In this document: in pieces, positions 43,641-54,399 of the stretch
Position numbering within the stretch: position 1 is the first letter of the stretch
How the letters are laid out: every line of letters begins with the position of its first letter
From: Mermis nigrescens
Taxonomy: Eukaryota; Nematoda; Enoplea; Mermithida; Mermithidae
Assembly: GCA_036768485.1 (NCBI GenBank)
Contig: JAVLUZ010000142.1
Span: 3,986,049 to 4,050,048 of the forward strand
Direction of reading: 5' to 3'
DNA length: 64,000 bases
Translations under genes and position numbers: made by a program
Notes under the pieces: model-generated
Database searches by the model: none
Seen by the model: the letters and a program-made list of their open reading frames with translations, nothing else
Told to the model about the DNA's origin: nothing

Positions 43641-46600
43641 GTGTGTACTAATTAAACATTTAAGAAAGAAGAAAGAAAATATAGAGAAAAAATAAATAGA
43701 TGAATAAAAAAGGAAATACTAAATAAAAAAGAACGAACAGAAAAAAATAAAAAAGACAGATAGAAGTGCAGCATGTTATTCCTGTTATGTATCTATATTG
43801 TATTAACTTTATTAATAAGGGCATGCCTCGTATATTAGCAATTATGCATTTAATCTAGCGTTGATGTGAAATTCTTTCTTTGAAAATCTTCAAGTATCTA
43901 ATACGCACGTGAAATACGTGTGAGTCTATTTGTTTCGTTTTAAGCTAAATTTTTCACCTTAATTCAAGTGTGTATGATTTTTATGTTAACGAGGACTTTA
44001 GAAACATTTATAACAAGGGTTAGTGTGGGAATAGGGACATATGTTTGACATGGGCTCGTGGCTCCTCTACTTGAAGTTGACCATGCCAAATCCCTAAATT
44101 ATAATTCTTACATGTCTCTTCCCTGCGCAGAAATCTAGTTTTTGTGGTGTTTTCGATGTTTTTTGCGATTTACGTTGAGAACGAATTATTTTTTTTTTGA
44201 TAAAAAGAAGGCTTCTTTTCGTACGATTAATCAGACGCGGGAGGATTATCAGTGTTTTGAAAATTTCAAATCCGCTTCTTCAAAAGGGCTAACTGTTCTG
44301 TTTGCTATAAATTTTCGAACTTCATAATGTATGACACAGAATTAGAGGTTACAAATGCTGAACGCGGAGTGATAATTTTATGATGAGTTATTGTTTAATT
44401 CTTAATTATGAAGGTGAATTTACCTTTTAGCTGAATGATCTGAAATTTTACCGCTATCAAATCATATTTTTGTTTTAAATATTTGCGATTTGGCTTTTTT
44501 GGTTGGCATGCTAAAAAAATCGACCGTGGCATGCGAGTTAAAGGTTGTTGTGCGTCGTCATAACAACCTATACTTGGTGGCATACATGTAAAAAGGAAAG
44601 GGGTATTCTTACCCAAAGTTGGTCTTCCCCCCACTCCTCCCCAAAGACGAACATTGTTTGCCGCCCCTCTCGATTTTTTTTGAAAAATGATTCTTTTCAC
44701 CCTTTTTAGGTGTTTTTTGGCCGAAAATAGGAGGTCATTTCCCCTACCCCTAAAAATGGCCTGGACCTCCCACCCAAAATTTTGAGCCCTTAAATGTATG
44801 TGTAACGGGGGTCGACTGTAGCTTAAGGCGTACTGTAGAATTATTGCTGATTAAACTTTGATTATGAATGTTGAGAGCCATCGAATGCAAATAAGTACAG
44901 TAGCCGACGGATTAAGACGAACGCACCTCTCGTTAAGCAAACAAGCGTTTTATATGGTAAAATCCAAATTGGGTGGTCGAACAAACTTCAGAATAATCCT
45001 ATTTTGTTGCGATTAGGTGCTCCTGGCAAACTGCCAGATATGTCAAAAAGCTCGAAGAAGCGTAGTTGAATCACGTATAAAGTCATCTCAGAATCTTTCT
45101 AATTTCTTATCTTTTTGTTTAGCTGGAATAAAACCTATAAAATTGGTAAGAGTCCTACTGTAGCGAATTTGTGATTCTTACGGTAATAAGAAAAAGTCAG
45201 CGCATACGGTAATTACAGTAACTTAAGCGTACGATAAGTAAAAACACGCCTTTTCATTCTGTAACTGAATCAACGCCTCTACATGTGCTTCGTATCGTAG
45301 TATTTTAGTTGAATTATCGTAGTGTTAATGAGTCTATATCAGTGAACAGGGTATTTGCTAGCCGCTAAAAATATGCTCCTTCCGCTGTATTTTTTTACGA
45401 TATTCCTAAGAACGTGCGATAGTTAGGTTGATATTTTCCTTCAAAATTTTAAATATTGCAATTAGCCAGAGGAGGAGAAATTATACTGCACACGCATGCT
45501 ATAATTATGTATGAGCACACAGGGGTCTCGCACATAGATGGGCAGCACCAAAATTCTGGGAGGTGCAATATTTCAAAGGTCAAAAAATGGTCTTTAAAAT
45601 GTTGGTATGGCTAAAAAATACTATTTTTCAACGTCTCTCATCGAGCACTATCCATTGGCATCAATGCGAAAAAAACAACAAAAATTTCAAAAATTGAATT
45701 CAGGGGGTATTCGGCCTTATGGAGGGTGCATACCCCCATGCCCATGTGTGGTTTCGCTAGTTTACCAAGAATCTAACCTCCTAGAATTTAGAAGATCCTC
45801 AGAATTAAATTTTTAATTGTTAGAAAAATCATTTTTCTACGCTTCTCGTTAAGTTTCAACAAATAGCATAAAATAAATCGCAAATATTTAAAACAAAAAT
45901 ATGATAAAAACTAAGAAATTTTCAAAAAGTAAAATTCTGAGGAACTGAATCAATTCTGCGGTGATCTGTCAGGTTTTGATTTGACGAAAGCTTCGAAGCC
46001 TCTGGCTAGTGATGTAAAAGATCCAGATTTTTACCCAGATCCAGATCCAGATAAAGATCGGGTTCAGATTTTCTGACAGATCCAGATCCAGATCAGATAA
46101 CCAGATCAGAAAATAGCCAGATCCAGATCCAGATCGTTTTGCCAGATCAAAATTTAAAAAGATCCAGATACAGATACAGATCCAGATAAAAATTTTTTTT
46201 GTGCAGCAATTTGTATTGCTGAAAAGGAGGACGTAAAGCGCCCGAGCCCACATGGATTGGGGAGTCTTGGGTGGCAGGACTAATATAAGAGCCTCCCCCA
46301 GAGAGGTCTGGGGCAGAGCCAAGGAAAATTTGCATTTTAGAGCTTTTGCATAATAATGATATCAGTAAAATTGTCTAAAAAGTACCAATGGGCATGAAAT
46401 TGAGGCATAAAAATGTAAAAATTATTACAACAGCTTTAATTGACAACTTTATAAACGAAACGGCATTGAATTTTCACAGGAACGTGAGATGTCTGGAATT
46501 TGGCAACATTGTGGTTAAACAGGAGAAACAAATGCTTCTTTCGATCGCTTGTAAGAAAGAAAGGGTGTATTATTTCAGGGGATCACTGTCAAATAACAAA

Positions 46601-49600
46601 CAATACATTTACCTAACAACACAAAATGCAATACTATGAATAAATTAGCTTAATTTCAATTCTACAAAGAAAAACGCTGTTAAAATTCATAAAAAATGAC
46701 AGATGCACCTACTAAAACTATACATGTACAGGATAGAAATTCTGGGGGTCAAGGTCAAATTTTTTTTTCAAACATCAAAAAAGCGATAAAAATGGCCCAT
46801 GGGCACTAAGTTTTTAGACGTTTCTCGATGTTGCGAATCGACTGAAACAACTTTTTCAACAAAGATATTTCGAAAAAATTTAAGATTTTCCCATTTTTAG
46901 GCAAAAAAGTCTCTCAAAGGTCAATTCTGATGATAATTTATGTCAAAAAACAACCTTCAATACATTTTTATCACTTAAGTTACTTTTCTGCAGAGCTTCA
47001 AAAATTTTTCTGAAAGGAAAAAATTATGGGGGTCAGCGGCACTTTTTGGCCATTCAGGGGGTCAGCACAGATCTGGGGGGTAAAAACCCCGAGCAGACCC
47101 CTCTCCCCACTCCCGCGTGCATGGGTGATGTCTCAACAGCCTCACTAGTCCCAACAGCCCCACCGTCCCAACAGCCCCACCGTTCCAACAGCCCCACCAA
47201 TAATCACAACAGCCCCACCAATCCCAACAGCCCCACCAATCCCTACAGCCCCACAAATCCTAACAGCCCCACCAATCCCAACAGCCCCACCAATCCTAAC
47301 AGCCCCACCAATCCCAAAAGCCCTACCGTTCCAACAGCCCCACCGTCCCAGCAGCCCCACCAGTAATCCCAGCAGCCTCACCATTACTGCAATCGCTATT
47401 ATACGATATAATAAAATCAGGCAATATTAATTGTTTATGACAGATATTTTTTTGACTATTTACCGAATTCGTATATTTCATCAAGACCTTAAACGAGTGT
47501 GCATGTTTACATTTTCAGAATAAGTCTACCTGAGAAACTGGTAAACCTGCCAGAATTGAAGCTTCAGCATTTGTGCGCAATCCAGGATTTTGCCTCATTC
47601 GAGTCATTTCGCAAGATTGGATTCCTGCTCATTATGGTCTACTTTACACTGCCAGAAAAAATAAAAAATGTTCTAGTGAAAAAGGAAAGATAAGTGCTAA
47701 AATTAAATGAAAATCAAAACTTTCACGCTATCTGCTTCAAAATAGCCAGAAACTGTGGATTAGCGTAGTTTTTTACGCAATTTTAACATTAATACCAGTT
47801 TTGAGGTCAATTTTTGGCTCAAAACTCCTTCTCCAGACCGATCGTGCTGTGCATCTATGATTATAACAGTGGGACAGTTGGAACCAACATTGGCAGCGAA
47901 CAAATTCTGTGGGTCTGTTGGCTTAAAGTGACCGAGAAATGTGCTAAAAATAAAGTTCTGGGGGTCTAACATAATTTGGGGGATTACCAGAATTTCGGGT
48001 TGGGGGTTTAACTCTAAACATCCCTTCCCCCACGCTTATGTGTGCTTAGGACAGTGCGACTGTTGGAACGGTAGGACTGCTGAAACGGTGGATCAACCTG
48101 GGAATTGGTGGGGTTCCTGAGACTGGTGGGGCTGTTGAGATTATTGGTGGGGCTGTTAAGACGGTGGGGCTGTTGGAACGGTGGGGTTGGTGGGACGGTG
48201 GGACTGTTGGGATTTGTACGGCTGTTGGGATTGGTGGGGCTGTTGGGATTGGTGGGGCTGTTGGGATTGGTGGGGCTGTTGGGATTGGTGTGGCTGTTGG
48301 AATTATTGGTGGGGCTGTTGGGATTGGTGTGGCTGTTGGAATTATTGGTGGGGCTATTGGGACGGTGGGCTGTTGTGACTGGTGGGGCTGTTGGGATGGG
48401 TGGGGCTGTTGGGATTTTTAGGTGGGGCTGTTGGGATTTTTTGGTGGGGCTGTTGGGATGGTGGGCTGTTGGGACAGTGGGGCTGTTGGGACTGGTAGGG
48501 CTGTTGGGACACAATCCATGCATGTAAGGCTACGACTAATTAAATAACCTATCTACAGTAAATCGTAAAACAGAAAGAATACCTACCATCGTGCAAGAAT
48601 AACTTTCTGATCTGTTTAACCAGATATAACTTGACTAAACAGATCCAGATCCAGATAAAGATCGGGTTCTGATTTTCTGGCAGATCCAGATACAGATCAG
48701 ATAACCAGATCAGAAAATAACCAGATCCAGATCCAGATGATCTGGATCTGGATCTGAATCTGGATAAAAAGATCAGATCCAGATGATCTTTTACATCACT
48801 ACCTCTGGCCCATGTATGATCATTTTTATTTTTATTACATCTTAAATTTTTTGGCTTTTGAAGTTGATACAAATGGCCATTGAATACGGCGATTGCCATA
48901 AATCGACGATGGAAGTTTGCGATTACTGGCTACTGGAAAAAGACCTTATTCGGAAGCTATTCAAAGTAATATTCCTTATATTTTGTTTAGTCGGTTAAGC
49001 TTCGGTGCAATTAAATGTATGGGTCACGTACATATGCATAGTAATGTATCTTAAGAGATGATAAAAATATTACAAACACTAAAATTTTTTTATCAAAAAC
49101 AGCACCATCAATTTTATGTAATCGACCGTAATCAATGGATTATCGTGATTGATAGTTTGTGATATTATATGCCACTTGGTGAGCAAGATCGGGGTTGTCG
49201 AAGGGAATGAAACCTAAGAACGATTATGTAGCAAAGTGATGGCTAAATCAGATGTGCAAGTTGGGTGGTTTGGGGGTCTCGGCCTCACGTGGGCGTAAGG
49301 GACGGGCGTTTGGGGAGTATTCACCCCCAGTAGGCCGAATATCCCCCAGAAACCAAAATACCCCCAGAATTTAATTTTTGATTTTTTTTTTGTTTTTTTT
49401 TCGCAATTTTTTGATGCCAATGGATGGTACTCGATGAGAAACGTTGAAAATGGTTTTTTTGCCATAATACCATTTTTAGGACCATTTTTTACCTTTGAAA
49501 AATCTTGCACACCTCCCCTTTCCATAATTTTGGTGATGCCCACCTATGGTCTCGACTCAGAAACGAAAAATCGGGGAAATTTTCTGGGGAAGGCGAAATG

Positions 49601-52600
49601 AAGACTAAAAATTTATGTGAATAAAAAAATTTCTGCAAAAGTGCCTGAAAATGATAAGAAACTGTGGATTAACAAAGATTTTTGTATTTACTAGTTTAAA
49701 GGTAATTTAGGCTAAAAAAACTCACTCTGACTGAGGGACTGCCGGACCGCTATGATGTGCATTTTTGGTCACAATTTGCTTTTTTTATTACTCGAAATTC
49801 ATTTCAACTTTTGCAGTCTCTTGAAATGCAATTTTAGACGTAAGAAGAAAACTTAATTCGATTCCTAACCTTATTCTATCGCATGGTTTTGATTGTTTTG
49901 CCCGGTTAACTCATTGCGTTTAACAGCTAATCGATATCAAACATACAACTTTATAGAAGAAAGTTAAAATTTTCGTTTAACTGGCAAACCACAGATGCAC
50001 AAGGTCAGGTTGGCCAGAGAAGTAAAATCGAGATTTTGGGGTCAGGGAGGGGTAAAATCCACGATTTTTTTAACAATAAATTGAGTTTTTGACTGTTTTT
50101 ACGTCAAAATCGCTTGAAAGTATTTTTGACTTGGATTGTTCGAAAGTACCTATTTTTTTAATCCTTCAGTGGAAGGGGAGGATAATACCTCCCTCACTCC
50201 TTTCCCAAGTTAAATTTTTTATCTCAAACATAACAGTTTTCCTGGAACATTTGTAGTGCTCCGAAATTCTCTGGTGAAACTCCATTTTTTACATTATTAA
50301 GTGGGGCTAAAAGTAAATACCCCTGTCAATATTCTAACCTGCGCACGTACATATCTACATCTCTAAATCCATTCAGTAACCTTTGTAAATAGCTATGTTA
50401 CTCTAAAATCCCTGATTTTTGGAAAAAAAACAAAGCTTTTTAACGCGGCATCCTCTTTCATTCGTGTGTCATTTTCAGAAAATTTAAAATGAAGCACATA
50501 CTACTAATAACTCACGTAAAATGGTTGCGATGACCATAGGCGAACAGCATGGTCTTGGAAGTGGGTCAAAAATCGAGTTTTTTCGGGCCAAAATGACCTG
50601 AAAAACTGAAATAATCGGTAAAATACCGTTAAAACTACGTTATTATACAGTTTCTGGTCAATTTCAAGCACTTTCGAGTGGAATTTTCAATTTTCATTTC
50701 TTTTTGGCCGTCATTTTGCCTCATTTTCTCCACAAAATTTTCCATTTTTCCATTCTGGGGTCTAGACCCCCTAAACCCTCCTCCATACATGTCTGGTGGT
50801 GACCACCACCATACCTGGGCATGGGGGTGTGCACCCCCACGAGAAATCAAAATATCCCCCAGACCCCCCCCCCCCCAAATTCAATTTTTGAAATTTTTTT
50901 GTTGTTTTCGCAATTTTTGGATGCCAATGGATAGTGCTCGATGAGAAACGTTGAAAAATGGTGTTTTTTCGCCATACCACCATTTTTAAGGCCATTTTTG
51001 ACCTTCGAAAAAATCTGGCTTATCCCCCACCAGAACCTTGGTGCCGCCCACCTATGGTGACCACACATGGGTATGTAGGTCTGGACTCCCTCAGAATCCG
51101 GCGAACCCTCTCCCTTTGGTTCTATTTTTGGCAATTTTGTCCCATCGGACCTCCGCTTCAGAATTTGGTTGCTGCCCACGTATGGTTATGACTTGTGTTG
51201 CGACCTTCCAGAATTGCTGATTTTCTGAAAATCGCAGGAAATGCGCGAACTCTTTAAGCTAAATCTTGGATTAAAAGTGTCAAATTTTCGGCGCTTCGCA
51301 TTAAAACGAATTTTTTTTTCTTTATTGTCTTCGATTAACTAAAAATTTTTCGAATGTTTTTGGAATTTCTTGTGTATTTTTTTTGTTTTATAAATAATTA
51401 AATAAATCACTTGTTTTACGAGCATTGCCCGAAACATTAAAACAGTGCTTCTGACGTGTAACCATCGTTTTTAGGGCAAAAAGGCACCTTTTAATATTTT
51501 TCGGGGTTGACTCCTAGAATTTTGAACATCATGTTTTCTACTATTCAAAGTGTACGTGCCCCGCTTTCGCGACTGTCCGACAGCTTATACTCGAATTCAT
51601 TTTTACCAGACAGATTACTCAGAGATAAGACCGGGAGTTTGGAGGCAACCGCTTATGGCTGTATTGGAACTGAAAGGTAATAGTTTAAATTTTCATATTT
51701 TTATAACGAATAATTTAACTCTGACCAGATTTAATTAATTAGGAGATTGTTTCAGTTCAAGTAGTGTGATTACTTTAGAATAAGGCAGCTAGATGATATT
51801 ACTATAAAATGTACACGAATATTCACTTTGTCATTTTTTATGTTTCTATTTTGTCTTTCATTTCATGCGTTTACACTGCTGTTCTTTTGATGCCGAGCAA
51901 GGTACAGTTAATCAACTAACGTGTTTAACGGGACCAAAGTAAAAACAATATGTAAGAGTCTCTCGAAACAAGGCAGACCCTAAGGTCCGCCACTGATCAG
52001 TGTTCGGTCGCTTTCGCGAGCCGAACCAGTGCTCAAACAGAAACGAGATTGGCTGAGTTTTATGCCCACCTGAAGCATAAACTCACGGGTTAACACTTGA
52101 CTGCAGCGCCGTTGAAAAGGTGGCGTGCAATACTGATCGAATGCAACACCAAGAGAGCACGTTAGGCTCGATCGATTGGTGAGCATAATGCAACCAAGAG
52201 AGCAGCACATGGGGCTCTATCGATTGGTGCATAATTGCCTGGTGAGCGTGGTAGGCATACCGCTATAGCCCGTCTTAGCTCGTCATCGGCTTTAATGCCT
52301 GTTGGGGTATTACCTTCCCGTCATAGGCGTTTGAACCGGAGTTCAAAAGGCGTGCAACTACTGACAGCAGTTACAAATAGAAATGTAGCAGCGCGAAATT
52401 CTAAGTGGGGTAGTCGGCCATTTTTAGGGGGATGAATGACCTCCAATTTTCGGTCAAAAATGGCAAAAAAACGCCTAAATGGTCAAAAAGGTAAGTTTTT
52501 GCCTAAAATCGATAGGGTCAAAGGAATTAATGATTTTTGAGGATAGGGGGACGATTGTCTTTGGGTTGGTGTCTGTGATACACATCCCACTTTGTTACGT

Positions 52601-52782
52601 GTACGAAAAGACAAGCATGTTTTTCTAATGCATTTTATTTTAGCTCTTTAACGCGTAGCAATATTTCAGGTAATCCATATCCGCCCATTATTCCTAAACC
52701 TGAGAATCATAGCAAAAGCTTATTGAACGTTTTGCTGAATTCAGCTGCTCAAAGAAGTCGTCAAAAAGATAAAAATTGTTAA
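43425..52782 (+). CDS. Mitochondrial large-subunit ribosomal protein bL17m, four exons
   Basis: Encodes a component of the mitochondrial ribosome's large subunit. Exons 43425-43640, 48864-48965, 51551-51676 (plus one base to be accounted for) and 52670-52782 give about 186 residues, the usual bL17m size. In order they contain the bL17 core start (EGRFVVLRQAVTQLFKEERV...YAER), the middle helix (AIEYGDCHKSTMEVCDYWLL EKDL), the strand region (YVPRFRDCPTAYTRI, VLELKG) and the conserved NPYPPI. Exon 1/2 joins in phase 0 and exon 3/4 in phase 1, both with GT-AG. The exon 2/3 join is one base off under GT-AG. All introns hold transposable elements. The first ATG is chosen because no in-frame ATG is needed upstream; its N-terminus is arginine-, lysine- and proline-rich as expected of a matrix-targeted protein. 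Confidence 0.9.
43641..45533. other. MRPL17 intron 1, left part
   Basis: Purine-rich low-complexity tract at about 43665-43765. A fragment at about 44640-44800 (CCTACCCCTAAAAATGGCC, AGGAGGTCATTTCCCC) matches the complement of 52430-52570. No gene. Confidence 0.55.
45534..45752 (+). mobile_element. MITE, CATAGGTGGGC family, copy e
   Basis: It opens CATAGATGGGCAGCACCAAA and closes CATGCCCATGTGTG. GTCTCGCA before and GTTTCGCT after match at six of eight bases. It lies in MRPL17 intron 1. Confidence 0.8.
46007..48801. mobile_element. 2.8-kb hAT element with AGATCC-iterated ends in MRPL17 intron 1
   Basis: The ends are inverted repeats beginning TAGTGATGTAAAAGATC. CCTCTGGC flanks both sides (45999-46006 and 48802-48809). 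Just inside both ends are long runs of AGATCCAGATCC. The interior holds short unrecognised frames (46388-46639 and 47499-47693, the latter with PEKLVNLPEL and CAIQDFASFESFRKIGF), fragments of CTGGGGG repeats and a foldback element. Its right end is 62 bp before exon 2. Confidence 0.95.
47119..48522. mobile_element. Foldback element with inverted 18-bp minisatellite arms
   Basis: The left arm (about 47133-47385) is CCCAACAGCCCCACCAAT-type units and the right arm (about 48055-48512) is the complement in inverted order. The tips agree (GCATGGGTGATGTC and its approximate mirror). The middle (47386-48050) holds part of a hAT-internal frame and a CTGGGGG-repeat end. Long frames through the arms (ATAPPSQQPH-like repeats) are translated minisatellite, not genes. 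Confidence 0.8.
48864..48965 (+). CDS. MRPL17 exon 2
   Basis: 34 codons, LIQMAIEYGDCHKSTMEVCD then YWLLEKDLIRKLFK, matching the middle of bL17m. The acceptor is TTTTTTGGCTTTTGAAG and the donor GTAATATTC. It has no ATG-to-stop frame of its own and is identified by its protein content and its fit between exons 1 and 3. Confidence 0.9.
49286..49549 (-). mobile_element. MITE, CATAGGTGGGC family, copy f
   Basis: Reverse copy from CACGTGGGCGTAAGGGACGG to TGATGCCCACCTATG. GTCTCGGC before and GTCTCGAC after match at seven of eight bases. Confidence 0.85.
50806..51058 (-). mobile_element. MITE, CATAGGTGGGC family, copy g
   Basis: Reverse copy from CACCATACCTGGGCATGGGG to GCCGCCCACCTATG. GTGACCAC follows directly and also occurs just before the left end. 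Frames on both strands are shadows. Confidence 0.8.
51550..51676 (+). CDS. MRPL17 exon 3
   Basis: Frame VYVPRFRDCPTAYTRIHFYQ to VLELKG, ending in phase 1 at the donor AAAG/GTAATAG. The apparent acceptor is ATTCAAAG/TGTACG; frame continuity with exon 2 needs the G at 51550 to be kept, which a strict AG acceptor would remove. Confidence 0.85.
51677..52669. repeat. MRPL17 intron 3 with short tandem repeat
   Basis: Two ~55-bp units with CCAAGAGAGCA and CGATCGATTGGTGAGCATAA lie at about 52140-52235. A B-box-like GGTTCAAACGCC on the minus strand near 52330 hints at a SINE, without a clear A box. 52430-52570 matches the complement of 44640-44800. Confidence 0.55.
52670..52782 (+). CDS. MRPL17 exon 4
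   Basis: The acceptor is ATATTTCAG/GTAATCC. The exon restores the glycine and reads NPYPPIIPKPENHSKSLLNV to the TAA at 52780-52782. NPYPP-L/I directly after LELKG is a signature of bL17m. Confidence 0.9.
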
Positions 52783-52830
52783 TATTGCATTCAGATCGTC
52801 GTCTTAGTGTAATTATTGTTGTTTTTTTCA

Positions 52831-52836
52831 AATAAA
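52831..52836 (+). terminator. Polyadenylation signal of MRPL17
   Basis: AATAAA 48 bases after the stop codon, in AT-rich sequence. Confidence 0.7.
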
Positions 52837-52839
52837 TAG

Positions 52840-53367
52840 TCCATTTCGAAAATGTTAGCCTATTTTTGGTTTGATTAAATAAGTGACGAGTAGGTTGATC
52901 ACTATTTTTAGATTCCTACTGGTCAATTTGAGTGCTGCCACTGCCTTCTCTCACCTCACTTACACTATGGATTTAGTAAAATTTAGAATTAGTGCGAGTC
53001 TGGCAAAACATGCAGATTACATGCGTTTATACATACTCCCTCTGTCTTGATGGATCCCTTTCCGAAAAATCGACCAATCGTAAGACGTGAACAACTGTTT
53101 TTATTGCTAAAATATTCGCCAGTGTGCTTGCACTTCCGTAGAGTTTTTGGACTTGAAATACGCAGTCCTCTATTAGTATTTATACCAGTTTTTGAGGTCA
53201 TTTTGGTCCAAAAAGTTTGATTTTTGACCCTTGCCCCCAGATCGGCCATGCTGTGCATTTATTGGCTTGACCCTCGCACCGTGTTTTATAGAACGGCATC
53301 CTAACCGATTCATTAATTTCATCCTTGACGAAAAACGTACCTACCTATTTTAATCTATTAAATTTGA
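52840..53367. other. Downstream of MRPL17, no gene seen
   Basis: 53168-53268 repeats a block near 47785-47860 (ACCAGTTTTTGAGGTCATTT, GATCGGCCATGCTGTGCAT). Otherwise featureless. Confidence 0.45.
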
Positions 53368-53793
53368 GGTTTTCTCTTAAATTTAATCCGCACAAATAAG
53401 GCTACAAAAAGTGGTTTAAAAGTTTGATACAGTAAAGCGGCTCAACAATAAGAAATGTCTCCTTGTAACTCATTGTACTGTAGAATAGCAGGTTTACCGC
53501 ATTAGTTTAAAGTGCTTTTGTAGCCACTTTAAATTTTTTCAAAAACCTCAAAGTTGAATGAAACAGACTATACCTATAGTCTGTTTCACTTAACTTTGCG
53601 GTGTTGTTTGAAAATTTTCCACAAGAATTGGGCTACAGAAACGGTTTAAACTTTTGATGCAGTAATGCGGCTTAACACTGGCATTCGTCTCCAAGTGACT
53701 CGACATACTGTAGAATATTATATTAATTGTATTAGTTTAAAACACTTTTGTAATCACTCGAAAACCTAAGAGCTAAATGAAACAGACTATACC
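53368..53793 (+). mobile_element. Tandem pair of MITEs with TATAGTCTGTTTC ends
   Basis: Two ~210-bp copies share GGTTTAAAAGTTTGATACAG, CATTGTACTGTAGAATA and ATGAAACAGACTATACC. The second is complete, from TATAGTCTGTTTCACTTAAC (53577) to GAAACAGACTATACC (53793). The interior differs from the 160-bp family although the termini agree. Confidence 0.75.
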
Positions 53794-54399
53794 CACATAC
53801 TTATCTATTCCGGAAGTAGGTAGGTACAGTTGTGAGGGTATGTGTGCGCAGCAGACATGCGCTCATGGGGACTGGGTTGAGGAACCTTTAAAAAATCGGG
53901 TAATTTTTTGAAGAAAACGCCAAAAAGTGAATGAAAATCCGAATTTTCCTGCAGAAGTGCCTGAAATTTATCACAAACTGGGAATTAGTATACCTTTACA
54001 ATATTTAGCATTATGGCCATATTAGTACAAAAAAGCTCTCTGACTGGCTCCGCATACTGGCAACGCTATGCTTTTACAGATTCCAGTTAACCCATCCACA
54101 TGCTTTTACATTACATGGATAGAAAATTTGAGGCCCGAAAATTTTCAAAATCAATAATGATGTAACTACAAGAGTTACACGTGTAGGCGAACTTGCCTTA
54201 GCAGTTCGCAATAGCCACTTACATAGCCAATACTAGTAGCTATCTACGATAGTGTACTGTGGGCTATGCCTTCGGTCTTCCCACATTTTCCCCAATTTTC
54301 AATAATAAAAAACAATAAGATACTTGTCCGGTAACATAGAGTTAAGTATATGATAATAGTAATTGTTTTATGCACTACCGCTCATATGTAGTCTAGAAC
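53794..54399. other. No gene seen
   Basis: Short fragments of dispersed repeats (53870-54070 resembles parts of 49570-49770). No coding signal. Confidence 0.4.

Larger units (their letters stand above)
48966..51549. other. MRPL17 intron 2
   Basis: 2.6 kb, flanked by the 11-bp repeat CTATTCAAAGT (48957-48967 and 51541-51551). It contains two CATAGGTGGGC MITEs and, between them (49560-50800), homopolymer-rich sequence with fragments shared with 30480 and 53880. A partial GC hairpin lies near 51289. Confidence 0.7.

Noticed and set aside
47046..48527. Long Pro/Asn/Ser/Thr-rich and Gly/Val/Leu-rich open frames on both strands
   Set aside because: They are translations of the 18-bp minisatellite, whose unit length is a multiple of three; every frame stays open and none is a gene.
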